Positions 22,074 through 35,800 are shown, counted from the first letter of the stretch. The stretch: DNA of 64,000 bases from Ipomoea triloba (GCF_003576645.1 NC_044916.1:34657326-34721325); one strand, 5' to 3'. The notes: generated by a model not told the origin, from the letters alone. Numbers and translations are program-made.

Positions 22074-25000
22074 TATACATATACATGTTTATTTTTAATA
22101 TATTAATAAGTTCATTTGTAAGTTTATTTTTAATATACTATGGCTATGTTTGGCAAGCATAGCTGAAAAGGTAGCTGAAAGCTGAAAGCTGAAAAGCTAT
22201 AAGCTCGAAGCTGAAATATGAAGAGCTGTTAAACTAGTTGTTATGCTTAAAAGTGTTTGGTAAAATTAGTTTTTTGATAAGCTGATAAATGTAAAAAAGA
22301 CTAAAAAGAACATCTTCATAAAATTTAAATAGTTTTAAATTTAAATAAATTTGTTTACATATTAAAATATGAAATAATGAAATCAATATATTTTAATAAA
22401 CATATAAAGTAAGAACATATATTTGAAAATATATAAAGTAAAACAAAATGTTTGTAATTTATAAAATTAGTTCATACAAAAATTATTGTCCAAACACAAA
22501 TGTCAAATTGAAATTACAACGAAACATATTGAATTGAAAAGGCCAAAAGAGTTTTAATTTAGAGGGGTAAATGATATCATTTATTTAAAATAATAAGGAT
22601 AAAGATGGAAAAAAGTTAAGAAGCTACTAGCTTATTTTTAAAAAGCTACCTAGAGTAGCGTTTCAAAATAAGCTCTTATTTTAAGCTACTAGCTTATTTT
22701 GAGAACATTACAAAACAAAGCTTATAGCTTATTAGTAGCTTAAAATAAGCTATAAGCTCCTAAATAAGCTCTGCCAAACAGAGCCTATATAAAAATTCAT
22801 CTTTATTATACTAAAAATAAATATTTATTATATATTCACAGTATAATTTGCTAGCACGGGGATGCCAATAATACAAGTGGGGTCAGGGGCGGATTCATAA
22901 AATATTTCGAGTGGGGGCAAAAGAATAGAACAATTCTACTGGGTTTCTTTTTTGGAAATTATTGATCATGTCCATTAGCCCATACCTAGTATATTATCCT
23001 AGTATATTATCCATCAAATATAAATAGTAATCTAACTAAAATATATTATAATTAAAAAAAAAATGTCATTGTCATCATTGCGTAACTTCCATTACAAACT
23101 TATAGCCCACACACGTATATAGTTCATTACTCATTGATGGTTTGAACTTTCATAGTAGTGGAGCCTCCACAAGCTTGAGATTAAAAATAAATAAATTATT
23201 TACCTTTCCAACTTGTTTATTGTGTGTGTGAGAGATAGATTTATATTGTGATTAAAAGTATTAAAAGAAAAATACAATTTTCAAAATATGATTAAACTTA
23301 TTATTATGAATTATTGTAAAAATTTATTGTGTTTCGTTCTAGCTAGCATGCTCAAGACTTGTATGTATTAGGAGCTTTAATTAGTAAAATGATGGAATTT
23401 GAAATGTTTTTAAACAATTAAGAAACTAGACTTCTTATTGGTAATACTCCGTAATATAATAATTTGTATAACAAACAACAAATGACGGATCAAAAAGGAT
23501 TTTCAAGTACGATATATATTCAGTTGTGTGCACTACTATAATGTTTCCCAATGGAACTCCTCCTCAACCACCACTTGCAACATGACTAAAACCGACAAGA
23601 CAACAAGAAAAGGAAAGGAAAGGAAAGGAATGCCACAATGGAGCTGACGTGGAATCAACAAACATACACGAATGTCTACTCAAGGAATATATATAATATA
23701 ATAATCCGTGTGAAACACTTGTTACAATAAGTAATTTTTGTTCACTTTAATAATGGTTCATATCCAATTTCGGTGATATAATAAAATTTAAATCAGGACA
23801 AACACTAGGTATGAAATAATTTTAAATCTTCAAGTTAATTGTTCCACCTAAGATGTCTGCAATTCATTGTATTCAATGGTGGAAACTCTGAGCATCCAAA
23901 AGAAAAAAAAAAAAACAAAAACAAAAACAGCTCATTAATAAGTGAGAATATTAGTTATTGTTTGGTATCTATAAAAAATCATCACATTAGGTATAACTTT
24001 ATAACTGTGTAAAATTTGATTATGTATTTTTGTTCATAATCTACCACTGAAGACAAATTGAGCTGCTAGCGTGAACCCTATCCGGAACACTGCTATATAT
24101 ACGTGTGTTTCTTTTGGAGGCCATCTCTAGCTACAAACAAATTAAAACCCAAACTTCAAATTAAATCATTCGATCTCGCAGGTAGGTTGTCTGATAACTG
24201 GCCGGAGATATGTCGACGGCGGCATGCGAGCTCACGGAAATGTATGTGCTGAGAAAGCATCTCAGAGAGACGATGAAACGAGAGGCAAGGAGTGAAAACG
24301 ATGCGACGAAACTCATCACGACAAGCACATCTCGACAACAGTTGGAGAAGAGGCAAAACGGCAGCGGTTGTTTCTCCACCATGTTGTTTAAGAAAGTTTA
24401 TCCTGTTCGTGCGCCTGTGTCTGATTCTTGTCCCTGAAAAAACAACCAACCAAAGCAACGAATCAACCGTGAGCAAACAATATAGTACACGCAGATCAGA
24501 TATCGATGTTCAAGGATATGATGCTACTGCTATTATACACGTACGTATATATATACATGTGCGTTACCCACCTAACTTCCTCTATGAAAATGAAGATCAT
24601 ATCAAGTGTATATATATATACATACACGCACGTATGTATACGTATATATGTATGTATGTATAAAATTTGAGATTCTAGATATATATAACAGTTTGTAATG
24701 AGTTATATGCCCGTGTATGTATAAATTAAGAGGCAGAGTTTATATTTTCGGTGTTATTTCTTTAATACAACATTAACCACCTATGATAAATGGCCCAAAG
24801 TAGGCAACCGCAACCTAATCAGGTTGATCATGTATGTTGACTTGATAAATCATAATGCATGTTAAGCCGATTAACTAGCTATGAACAACATAAATAAAGT
24901 TGATTTACCTATTTGTGATCCTTTACATACTATGGCTATATAGCGATGCATACCTAATGCACACCTTTAGATAGTGATAGTAACGGGTAAGTTTCCCTTG

Positions 25001-25552
25001 CCACTACAAAACAAAAAAATAAATAAAAAATCCAAAGTTCTAATATTAAACCTTGTAAAAAAATACCATTAGATGCCCTCAAATTTGATTTTAGGGACAA
25101 AGTAAGAATTTGTTGGCCTCCTTATTCATATAAGTGTATAATTTAGTGTTTAGTTACGTACACCTATAATCGATGGATATGATTGCCCTTTAGGGGGCGT
25201 TTGGTTCAGGTTATCTAAGATAACAAAGGGTATATTTGGTTAGCTATGTAGCATTCATATGTTTGGTTGGAGTTATATAACATTCCCAGGGAATTAAAGA
25301 TAGCCTCCACATAAGATTTTTGAGGGAATGTGAATCCCTCATCTTTTTTAGGTAATGTGAGATTCCCTTGGCTTATTTACTTACTTTGCCCTTCTTCTAC
25401 TATGAAAAAATTATTTTGTTGCTACTATGATAATATCTTTTATGCTGTTGAGCTTTTAGTTTTTATTATATGATAATAAATTATATTATTATAATTACTC
25501 ATTATTTATTATAATAAAATAATTATAAATTATAAATAATAATAATAACAAC

Positions 25553-25583
<31 letters not shown>

Positions 25584-25644
25584 GGTGCTGCAAAAGCATA
25601 ACCTGGAAGCACCTTACGAGGGGTGCTTAATTGCATCAATTATG

Positions 25645-25676
<32 letters not shown>
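21999..25676. repeat. Triplicated block, copy C (complete)
   Basis: This copy opens with ACTCATATTTATAT and an (AT)n tract, matching the unique left flank of copy A at 16265-16290. It then carries the whole block: hAT-like MITE 22142-22785, the small gene 24210-24437, and the complete PIF-like MITE. It continues into unique sequence after 25676. It is probably the only complete and correctly placed version of the locus. Confidence 0.8.
24210..24437 (+). CDS. Small protein of unknown function (copy C)
   Basis: The 75-aa frame is identical to that at 19670-19897, with the same upstream TATATATA box (24094-24101) and leader. If the block is an assembly duplication, this and the copy B gene are one gene. 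The protein is basic and short, with a serine/threonine-rich middle (TTSTSRQQ). Nothing else is recognised. Confidence 0.5.
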   Translation: MSTAACELTEMYVLRKHLRETMKREARSENDATKLITTSTSRQQLEKRQNGSGCFSTMLFKKVYPVRAPVSDSCP

Positions 25677-25680
<4 letters not shown>

Positions 25681-25979
25681 CTTGTAAAAAATAAAATATC
25701 ACCTTTGTGCATAGAAGATGCAATTTTAAATTATGTGGGTAAAATAATGTGCATAGAAGATGCAATTTTAAATTATGTGGGTAAAATAATTAAAATAAAG
25801 TCTTTTGAATGACATATGTTGAGGGTATTAAAGTAAAATAAAGATTATAACATAAACAACAATTCTTCAACCAAACAGGTTTATATTATATACCTCAGTT
25901 TTAACCAAACACATAAATCTAACATTACTAGGAATCTAACATTCCCAGCAATCTGACATTCCGTGAACCAAACGACCCC
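25193..25979. mobile_element. PIF/Harbinger-like MITE with TTA target duplication
   Basis: The left terminus is GGGGGCGTTTGGTTCAGG and the right terminus is the near reverse complement, CCGTGAACCAAACGACCCC. TTA flanks both ends (25190-25192 and 25980-25982), the expected 3-bp duplication. The element is 787 bp with no transposase. It contains an (AAT)n run, an (AT)n run (25649-25677) and a 42-bp tandem duplication (25707-25790). A truncated copy of the same element ends copy B at 20653-21136. Confidence 0.75.
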
Positions 25980-28113
25980 TTAACGTTTTCCTCCACACTC
26001 ACTTTAATCTAAATAAAAATTTCTTTAAAGCTGCTGTTAACATCCTCATAATTAAGCTTTTCTATTAAGTCGATTTCCTTAAAAGTGCTATAATGAATTG
26101 CCCACTGGCTGGTAAAAAAAGGAACTTTCTCCAGCATAATAATAAAAGGAATAGAAATTACCTCAAGTATTATTATTTTGATTAGTATTTTCTATGCGCA
26201 ATATGCAAAAATCATACCTAATATTAATACTTTATATTAAAATCTTAAATTTATTTAAATTTTAGATATTTATATTATTGTATAATAATAATAATAATAA
26301 TAATGTAAAGCATTTTTTAAATAAATTTGATATTTATATTTTAATAAATAATTTATATAATACTTCAATAATATATAATGTCTTTGTATTATTATCATTG
26401 AAGAAGATAAGAAAATATATAGTGAATGCATATGCATGAGTGCATGACAATAATAGTTGAAAAAGATAAAGGGAGATAACGGTAGGGATATTTTTGACCA
26501 AAATATTGTATAGTGCAACTCTTATAACATAATGTATTAAAAAAAAGTAACAGAAAAAAACATACATAAATGAAGTGTATAGCTTTCATTCACACTTATT
26601 AGTTTAATTTTTAGATAATATAAAATCTTCATAACTAATATACATTTGTTAATTAAGCACCTACTCAGTCCAACATACTAGATGGGGTCGGTATCGTAGT
26701 GAATAAGGTCGGTAAATAGTCATGAGTCTCTCATCTCGGTAGTCCACTTGAATACCGAGAGGTCAGGTATATATATTCCTTATCAATAGTGTTGACAATA
26801 ATCACACTCATAAACTCCTTCTGATACGAGAATCATGTTCCACTTACTCACACACCCATTTTTAGCTACCACATATTAATATGTTTTAGGATGATCTCAT
26901 TTAATTATATTTGTGATTATTTAAGGATGGTGCTAATATATAAATAAAATTTGTAAGGTTGATGGAGATTAGGTGGTGTGATTACGATAGTCAATCAAAC
27001 TAGTGGAATGCGTAAAACACTCATCAAGAGGGATTTAAGGAGAATGCCAAAAATGAGATAGGTTTGGTGGCATAAGCTGACAGGTGATAATTTGAAACAA
27101 TTAATAAACAAACTATTAATATAATTATAAAGTTATAAATATTTAATTTTTTGTTTGAATAAAAGTTAATCTTTATACGGAGTAATTTAATTTAAATTTA
27201 TTAGATTAATCTCACAATCCACAATCGACCCAAATTTGGATCAATTGATAGATAATCATGAAATGTGAGATAGTTGCTTCTAGAGGATAAACTTTTGAAC
27301 TGATTTCAAGAGAATGGGACTTCAATATAATTTTGTTGACTTGGGTTTTTTGTTGCTTATTTGATACTGCTAATCAGCTAATGTGCCAAAACTAAAAACT
27401 AATTCACACGGGTGTCGAATCATGTCAATATTCAAAATACATTAACAAATGTAATACTTTTACATTATAAGTTGTCTATAACTTTTACATAAATTACTAA
27501 GTAAATCCTCACTTTGAGATGTTGCGAGGTTGCTACCAGACTCGATTCCTGATTTTTCTTCTCAAACTTCATGACCAACTGAGCTGCTTATGTGGACAAT
27601 TATCAAGTTAGTTGTGAACCAGTTTGGATGTGTTGCCCCATTATATCTTATTTTATATCTAAAACAAAAGGAAGTTTTGTTTAATGTACGAGGCAATAGT
27701 ACTTTATTGTTGCAAACTACTCCAGGAATGATGTCTTGGAATGAATAATGAATTATTCTGTAGTATATATAGTTAATATAAATATGATAAAATATCAAGT
27801 TACCAACTACAAGGGTTATTTGTACTTGAATTCCCAAGTCAACCTTTGGGGGCAATATCGTCAATTTCAAACCCGATCTGTCCTCCACTGGACCTCAGCG
27901 TGGACTGTGGAGGCATCATGAGATTCATCAGACTCCACGGCACCCACCGAACAAACACACCAAATTATTGCGCCATAGAGTTTAGATTAATAATTATTTA
28001 CTTATTAATTTCCACTTTTACACCCCCTAATATTAATGATTAAATAATAATGCTCATTTAAATTAGGGAAAATATCATTAAATCAAAGGGTTATAGATGA
28101 TTTAAACTCTATC
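25980..28113. other. Intergenic region with dispersed repeats
   Basis: No gene is supported. About 26170-26600 is homologous to 45200-45460: both share the words AATATTAATACTTTATATTAAAA and CCAAAATATTGTATAGT in order. A segment at about 27545-27600 (minus) has tRNA-like CAGCTCAGTTGGTCATG and GGAATCGAGTC and is a SINE candidate. The segment 26690-26870 (ending in a GATACGAGAATCATGTTCCAC phrase) shares words with 2850-2890 in the DUF547-gene intron and is another repeat fragment. Confidence 0.4.
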
Positions 28114-28256
28114 ATAAGCCAACACCTTGTAGTCTAGTGACACTTGGTTGCATTCTATATGAAAGGGAGTGAGTTCGAACATTTAAATCTTCAGTAAGTT
28201 GAGAAAGTAGTTACGAACAGATACTGCATTGTAACAGCGTCAATAGTACTCAAAAA
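28114..28256 (+). mobile_element. tRNA-derived SINE, same family as 2595-2719
   Basis: The element starts near AACACCTTGTAGTCTAGTGA (A-box), has GAGTTCGAAC (B-box) and continues with GTTGAGAAAGTAGTTACGAA and ATACTGCATTGTAACAG, ending at AGTACTC plus a short A run. Near-direct repeats AAACTCTATC (28104-28113) and AAACTCTACC (28257-28266) flank it as a probable target duplication. Confidence 0.65.
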
Positions 28257-28369
28257 AACTCTACCGTAGGGAGGGTCATTTTAGTAATATCACACGTTCC
28301 CCCCACCAACTCATGCAATATGTCACAGATAATCTATCATCTATCATTAATCAATGACAATTACGGTCC

Positions 28370-28560
28370 TTTGGCGGGATTTATCTTTCTTTACACATCA
28401 CCCCTTACTTCTACCTTAATTGCACTTTCACCCCGCTTCCCGAGTGACGTCAGCATGTAGAACATTTGAATTTCAGAAAATTTAAACCCCCAGATTTATC
28501 GAAAATATACGCTCCAGCCCCTGTCTGTCTGTCTGTCTGTCTGCCTCTGAGTCTCCCCCC
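28370..28560 (+). promoter_or_regulatory. Promoter candidates of the coiled-coil gene
   Basis: A TTTGGCGGGAT word at 28370-28380 matches the plant E2F consensus, and a perfect TGACGTCA palindrome at 28445-28452 matches bZIP/TGA sites. A (CTGT)n microsatellite and a pyrimidine-rich CCCCCCTTTCTCTTC tract at about 28520-28575 resemble a transcription-start/leader region. Binding is inferred from motif only. Confidence 0.35.
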
Positions 28561-29889
28561 TTTCTCTTCTTTCCAAAGATTCTTCCATTTTCTTCCTTGC
28601 ATTTTAAGCACTCCCCAAATCTCATAAATTAGGTAGATTCAGACAACTACACACTTCCTTATTTGTACACTAGGAGTTTATTATTATTATTATTATTATT
28701 ATATTTTTTGAAAAAAAGAAGAAGATATTTTCGAATTTTCTTTAATTTTTTCTTGAATATGATGTGGGAGCTTTTGAATGCGAAATGCGTGAAGACCCAA
28801 TGATGTTGTCACTGATACGAAGCTGACGTGTGTGCATTCTGCAGCGAGAATCAGGCAAGACATAAAAGATTGTATTTTGTGTTTTTGAATGTGGAAATAG
28901 TGATGTTAGTTCACTGTTTTCTTTATCTTTCTTGGCCTTTTCTCTTTGTTCTTGGGCTTTTTGGGAACACTATTGACTGCATCTTTGCTAAATTTTGTTG
29001 GAGTTTATTTTCTAGAAAAGGACTCACTTTGTTCAGTTTTTTAAGGCCTTGATTGTTTCTGGGTCCCATAATTTCAGCAGCATTCTGGGCGATCCAGATT
29101 GTCTGTTTTTTCTTCAAGTGGCATCTTGTGGAAGTTTTTGATTAAGTCAAAGGTTGGGATCAGATAGGTTTCGTTGATCTTTAGCTTATTTGTTTAATTG
29201 AGAAGTGGCATTTCCTGGATTTTGCTCAATTTTCAGCTCGGAGTAGTTCATGTTGTCTGAGTAGCTTTCAAGATCCGGTTCTTCTGATCTCCCTTGGAAC
29301 ACTCTGGGGTTTAGTTCCAGCTCACTTACTGATTGTTTTCCGTTAGTTAATGTTTGTGCATATAGTTCTTGGGATTATTATGAACATGAAGATCACTGCA
29401 TTGCCTCTCAACTAATGCCAGCTTATAGAACCCACCTACCATCCATCATTCCATCTTTCCCTTTTCTTGTTTTTCTCCCAATGGCCTTTTAATTGGGGTT
29501 GTAATTCTTTGAGCTAATTTATGCATCCTATAATTTTTGTAGGAATTTGTGATTTAAATGATTAACTTGTCTGAGAATGAGGGGTCAGTTTAAAATTTCT
29601 GTGAGATTAGCATTCAACAATCAACATCATGAATTACTATCAGGCTAAAAGAATGCCACTGCAAAAGTAGCTGGTGTCATCACTTGTTCATTGTTACAAT
29701 ATTTTCCACATAGGACTTGGCTTGCTATTCATCTATTAGCCTTCTTTCTGCTTATAGATATTGTTCTATGCAAAAATTGGATTGGCACTTTCTGATTAAA
29801 GATTCTTACAGGGAAACTGAGATTCTCTTGTACATACATAGGCAAGGGAGCCCAGGGTTGTTAGCTGTTGTTAGACTAGAATCGCAATA

Positions 29890-32800
29890 ATGTCGAGGAT
29901 CACCAAGTGGAAGCTTGAGAAGAATAAAGTTAAAGTGGTCTTTCGGCTTCAGTTTCATGCAACACATGTAAGCTTGCCCTTCAATATATGGAATTGCATA
30001 TGATCTTCTATGAGCCCTCTTTCTAAAGATATGTTTAGTATCTAGTTGTGGCTTCGGAGTCATTTTGTTATGCGTTCTTCTTTCAGTTCTTTGATCCTCA
30101 CATTCTCACTCTAGACTTGAGTGGATTTTGTTCTAGATTCTGTTTGTAAGCTGGACAGTCTACAGGAAACTTGTGTTTGTGTTATATTGTGCTTAAAGTT
30201 GTGTTTGTCTTGTCTCATGTTTATTCCATTTGAATTCTTGGGAACTTTTTCATTTCCTTAGGGTCAAACTGACCAGTTCTGAACTTGAAATTCTACTTCA
30301 TAGTTACTCTGTAGAAGCCATTAAATCAGCCAATTCTTTGGCATTCAAGTTCTTCTGGTGAAGTATACAATAAAAATCATCAATGCTCTGTCAAGGAGGA
30401 AGATGGTTTCTGAAAATGCTTGCCTTTTCTTTGGTGGATGCATTCACTAAACAAAGTCCTATCCCTTTTCATGTTACAGATCCCACAAACTGGATGGGAC
30501 AAATTATTTATATCATTTATCCCAGCAGACTCCGGCAAGACAACAGCAAAGACAACTAAAGCAAGTGTGAGAAATGGATCATGCAAATGGGCAGATCCTA
30601 TTTATGAGACTACGAGGCTTCTCCAAGATGTAAAAAACAAAGAATATGATGAGAAGCTGTACAAAATTGTTGTTGCAATGGTGAACTTTCCTACTGCATT
30701 CTATGCCCTTCTTATGTATCTACATGATCTATGGTCATTCCTTTAATTGAAAAAATGCTTCCATTTTCAGCTCTTGGGACAACTAGATCAAATTAATTCT
30801 CCATTTTTCTTGCATATCCTATGAATTTTAATTTCTTGCAGTAATAACTATGGCTCTGAATTTAATTTACTGCTTTTAGGGTTCTTCGCGAGCTAGTATT
30901 CTCGGTGAGGCTACAATCAACCTTGCCGAACATGCGGATGCTTCGAAGCCTTCTGTAGTTGCATTACCTCTTCATGGATGCAATACAGGAACTATATTAC
31001 ATGTGAGTGATTATGGATTGCTTTTTTAGTATTTTTCTTTTTTACTTATCTACATTATGTGCAACTTGAGCCTTCTTGTGGTTATCTATGTCTTGATCTT
31101 AATAGGTTAAGATCATTATCAATTTAATATTTGAATTTGAATAGAATTAAATTTTAGGAGATTCATTGCTGGCCTGTAGTAGTAGTTAGCAATAGTTCAT
31201 GATGTTGTAACTTGCACTTGTCTTCTACTTTATCTTCAACATTGTGCTATCCTTTACCAGCTTTGGACTACTCAATGATTGAATTCATCGTTGCATATTA
31301 AAAATATCAAATTAATGTTGTCTCTTTTGATATTTTTATTGACTAAATGTTATTATGCCAGGTCACTGTACAGTTGCTAACATCCAAAACAGGATTCAGG
31401 TGTGGCATCATTAACTGTAAATGTAGATAATCACTCTTTGTAACAACTTATAGAGTTATAGTAGTGTATATTTGGCTACAGAGAATTTGAGCAGCAAAGG
31501 GAACTCCGGGAGAGGGGTTTGCAGTCGGGAGTTGATAATAAGCCTGATGACACAGGCCCTGGAAAAGTGTCGGTCTCCAGAGACGCTGCTCGTGGTGAAA
31601 TGGAAAAGGTGTTAATCCCTGACCTCATACTTGTTTATCTAATTGCGTAATTCTTTGTAGTTGGTTCAATTCACTTGCATACTCAAACTCCTGGTTAGTA
31701 TACATTGAATACCCAACTTTTCTCGTATGTATAAGATACTGACTAATGATTTATTAGGTTGCGAAAGGTGTGGTAGTAATCTTTAAAGAAAAGTTACTTT
31801 GATTTCAGTATTTCACTGACAAGGAAAAATTTTCAGTTATGCTTGCTTTGATTGACTGTATTGCTCAATCTGCCCCTTCAAACAAAATGTCAATTCCTCA
31901 TAACAGAACTCACAAACTATTTTTTCAAGCTCACACGCAATTTACTTGCCTTTAGACACGCTCATTTGGAGGATATGAATTGATGTTTTTAGAAAAATGA
32001 CATGAAAATACTATATGGCATATGTTATGCCTCTTCTTTGGACAGAGTTTTATGTTGATATAGTTTCTTGGCCATTTGTAAGTATAACTCCCCCTTTGGC
32101 TCGTTTTGCGGTGATGCAGGGCAGCAGAAGGGCTAGATTCAGACCAGATGCTAAAGAACTTTCGTCAGTTGAAGAAGTAGAAGAATATGGAGATATGGCT
32201 GTCGGATTTGATGGCTCTTCTAATGCATCAGAAAGTTTCTATGCTGAAAAAAATGATGCCTCCAGCACGCAGGAAATCAATAGCGTGAAGAGTGCATCTT
32301 TTGGTGACTCAAATGAACCTCCCAATAGTCAAAGCCCACAGCCAAGACAAACAACTCCTTCTGAAAGTCAAGTCGTGGCTCGTGGGAGTAATGATTCAGT
32401 CCATGGATGGGTTTCGGACTGCTCTATGGATAATGACTTGGCAATTGCTTGTGATGAGAATAATAGACTCAGAGGAAGCTTAGAACTGGCAGAAACGTCA
32501 ATTTTTGAGCTGAAGCTTGAAGTGAGTTCTCTGCAAAGTCAAGCTAATGAACTAGGCATTGAAGCCGAAAAGTTTGCTCACCTTCTTGCCGCTGAGATAT
32601 CCTCTGGTGAAGAATTGGCTAAGGAGGTCTCTGTCCTGAAACTAGAATGTTTGAAGTTCAAGGATGACGTTGAAAGACTACAAAATTTAAAAGCAAGCCC
32701 TCAGAGTACAGAAAAACAAAATGTACATGCTGATTGTGGCCGCTCAGTTCAAGAAATACAAGTTAAATGGATCAAAGGAATTTTACTGCTGGAAGACAGG

Positions 32801-35800
32801 ATACGGGACCTTCAAAATAAGACTTACCTTGGTTTCCATGAACGAGAACATAGGCTTCTCCAGTCGGAACTCGAGGTATTGCAGCAGATTCTGCAGGATA
32901 TAAAACAAGGGTCAGAGAATGAAATATCCTTGCTAAGTATTGTGCCACCCGTAATTACGGATGTAAAAGAGGTAAGAGACCCCTTTTTACAGAAAACGGA
33001 GCACCCTTTGCCTGGACTTGGGTTGGATTTGGATTTGTGTCCACCCGAAGATATACTTCATCATTTTAGTATACCTTCCCTTGTTTCTCAAGGACCGGAT
33101 TCTATGGGTGCTGTAGATGCAATGAAAACAAAAATTTTTGATCTCATAAGAGAACTGGATGAAGCAAAGTTTGAAAGGGAAAGCCTCGTCAAAAAAATGG
33201 ATCAGATGGAGTGCTACTATGAAGCACTCGTTCAGGAACTTGAGGAGAATCAGAAGCAAATGCTGACAGAGCTGCAGGGTCTTAGGAGTGAGCACTCTAC
33301 TTGCATTTATACAATTTCTAGCAGTAAAGCTGAAATGGAGTCCTTGCGCCAAGATATGAACCACCAGATTGTCCAGCTTGTTGACGAGAATCGCAATTTA
33401 GATGCCATTAACAAAGAGCTCGAGAAAAGAGCTGCTTCATCAGAAGCAGCTCTTAGGAGGGCGCGCATGAACTATTCAATTGCTGTTGAAAAATTACAAA
33501 AGGATCTTGAGCTCCTTTCATCACAGGTTGTCTCCATGTTTCAGACTAATGAGAACCTCATCAAACAAGCATTCTTAGAACCTTCAATGGCAGAGGACCT
33601 CGAGTATGTCAATGGTTTGCAATACTTAGAAAGTTCTGATACTACAATGCAATTGCAGTTCCACAATCAAAATTTAAGTACGAGGAAACAATCACTCTGC
33701 GGAGATGTCCTTTTAGAGGACTTGAAGAAATCACTCTTCTTACAGGAAGAGCTTTATATGAAGGTTGAAGAAGACCTAAATGAAATGCACTCTGTGAATT
33801 TGTACTTGGACATATACTCCAAGACTCTAGTAGAAACAATGCTTGAGGCAGATCATAGTTCTGTATTAATGAAGAAATATATGGATGAACTTGCTCAGCA
33901 GTTAGAGTTTTCAAATGAATGCAGGGATCAGTTGATGGCAAAACTGCAGGTTGCTTTGGAAGATATTAGCATTCTAAATGAGGACAAGGCTAGATGCATT
34001 AATAAGTTCAATGAACTTGTTCTCCAGAATCAAATTTTAGTGGATAAACTGGAAGGGATTTCAAAGGAAAACTGTCTTCTCACAGAGAAGCTCATGGGCG
34101 TAGAAGCAATTTCAGCAGAATATAGAAATTGCCTGAGCAAATATGAAGCTTGTTTGGAAGAGAAAGCAGAGTTGTCAAGTTTATTGGAACAAGGAAAGCT
34201 AGAAAATGGAATGCTTCATACTGAAATATCTGTTCTGAAGGAGGACCTGAAAATTGTTGAGTCCAAGCTTGACAATTTGGTTTCTTCAAAGGAAAATCTT
34301 CAGCAAAATGTCAGCTTTGTGCAGGGTAGGTTAGTTAATATTTTGGAATCTTATGGTGAGCAATCTATTGGGACTCCTCCTTTGGGTAAAGCCCATCATC
34401 CCGACTTGGACTTGAATAATCTCAAAGGTCTTCTGTTCCAAGTCGAAGAGATCCAACATAAATCATGTAGCAAGATTCTTCAACTCATGGAAGATAACAA
34501 GTGTCTAGAGGCTGAAAAACATGCTTCTGAAGTGTCCCTTAGCAGAGCCAGTTCAGAAATTCTTGCAGTCAAGCAAAAGTTTAAAAATAATATACAGGAC
34601 ATGGCTGCTAAATTAGGCACATCTAACGCCCTTGTGGAGAAGCTTCAGTTTGAACTTGAATCTGTTGCAAATAAACTCCACTTCACCTCTGAAGTGGAGG
34701 AAAAACATGCGCAACAGAACCGAGAGCTTTTGGCTGATCTCTCCCTCTTGGAAGTTGAACTGCAAAACCTCGCATCTAGAAATGGGCATGTTGTTCAAGA
34801 AATATTAGGCCTGGATTCTTTAGCTGATGAAATTGGGAGAAGCAGCTCAACGATTGCTGAGTTATTACAAGAGAACAAGGACCTCATGATGTCTTTACAG
34901 GGTAAGACCGAGGAATCTGTCAAGCTTGCATCCGAAATCAGCAGTCTGAAAGAAAACTTGCGAAGCCTTAATGGTGAGTTGCATTCCGAGATAGGTTCTA
35001 AGGCTGTGCTACAGGCTAGGGTGCAAGACCTTATGTCTCAATTGAATGAGAAGCACGGTAGCTTAAGTGATCTGGAGAAGCGTAATAGTGAGCTATTACA
35101 AGAGAACAAGGACCTCATGATGTCTTTGCAGGGTAAGACCGAGGAATCTGTCAAGCTTGCATCTGAAATCAGTAGTCTGAAAGAAAACTTGGGAAGCCTT
35201 AATGGTGAGTTGCATTCTGAGGTAGATTCTAAGGCTGAGCTACAAGCTAGGGTGCAAGACCTTATGTCTCAATTGAATGAGAAGCACGATAGCTTAAGTG
35301 ATCTGGAGAAGCGTACTACTGAGCTATTACAAGAGAACAAGGACCTCATGGTGTCTTTACAGGGTAAGACTGAGGAATGTGTCAAGCTTGGATCTGAAAT
35401 CAATGGTCTGAAAGAAAAATTGGGAAGCCTTCATGGTGAGTTGCATTCTGAGGTAGATTCTAAGGCTGAGCTACAGGCTAGGGTGCAAGACCTTATGTCT
35501 CAATTGAATGAGAAGCAAGGTAGCTTAAGTGATCTGGAGAAGCGTAATACTGAGCTAATACAAGAGAACCAGGATCTCATGATGTCTTTACAAGGTAAGA
35601 CTGAGGAATCTGTCAAGCTTGGATCTGAAATCAGTGGTCTGAAAGAAAACTTGAGAAGTCTTCATGATGAAATGCGTTCTGAGAAAGCTTCTAAGGCTGC
35701 AGTAGAAGGTAGGGTGCAAGATCTTACTTTCCAATTGAATGAGAAATGCAACTGCTTACTTGATCTGGAGAAGTGTAACACTAAGCTATTACAAGAGAAG

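Noticed and set aside
21045..22162. Long open frames of about 300-360 codons on both strands
   Set aside because: They consist of N-gap translated as X flanked by (AT)n dinucleotide repeats (IYIYIY). They are not coding.
27846..28043. 65-codon plus frame and an overlapping 108-codon minus frame (27562-27888)
   Set aside because: The region includes a SINE-like segment; no domain or splice signals support a gene.
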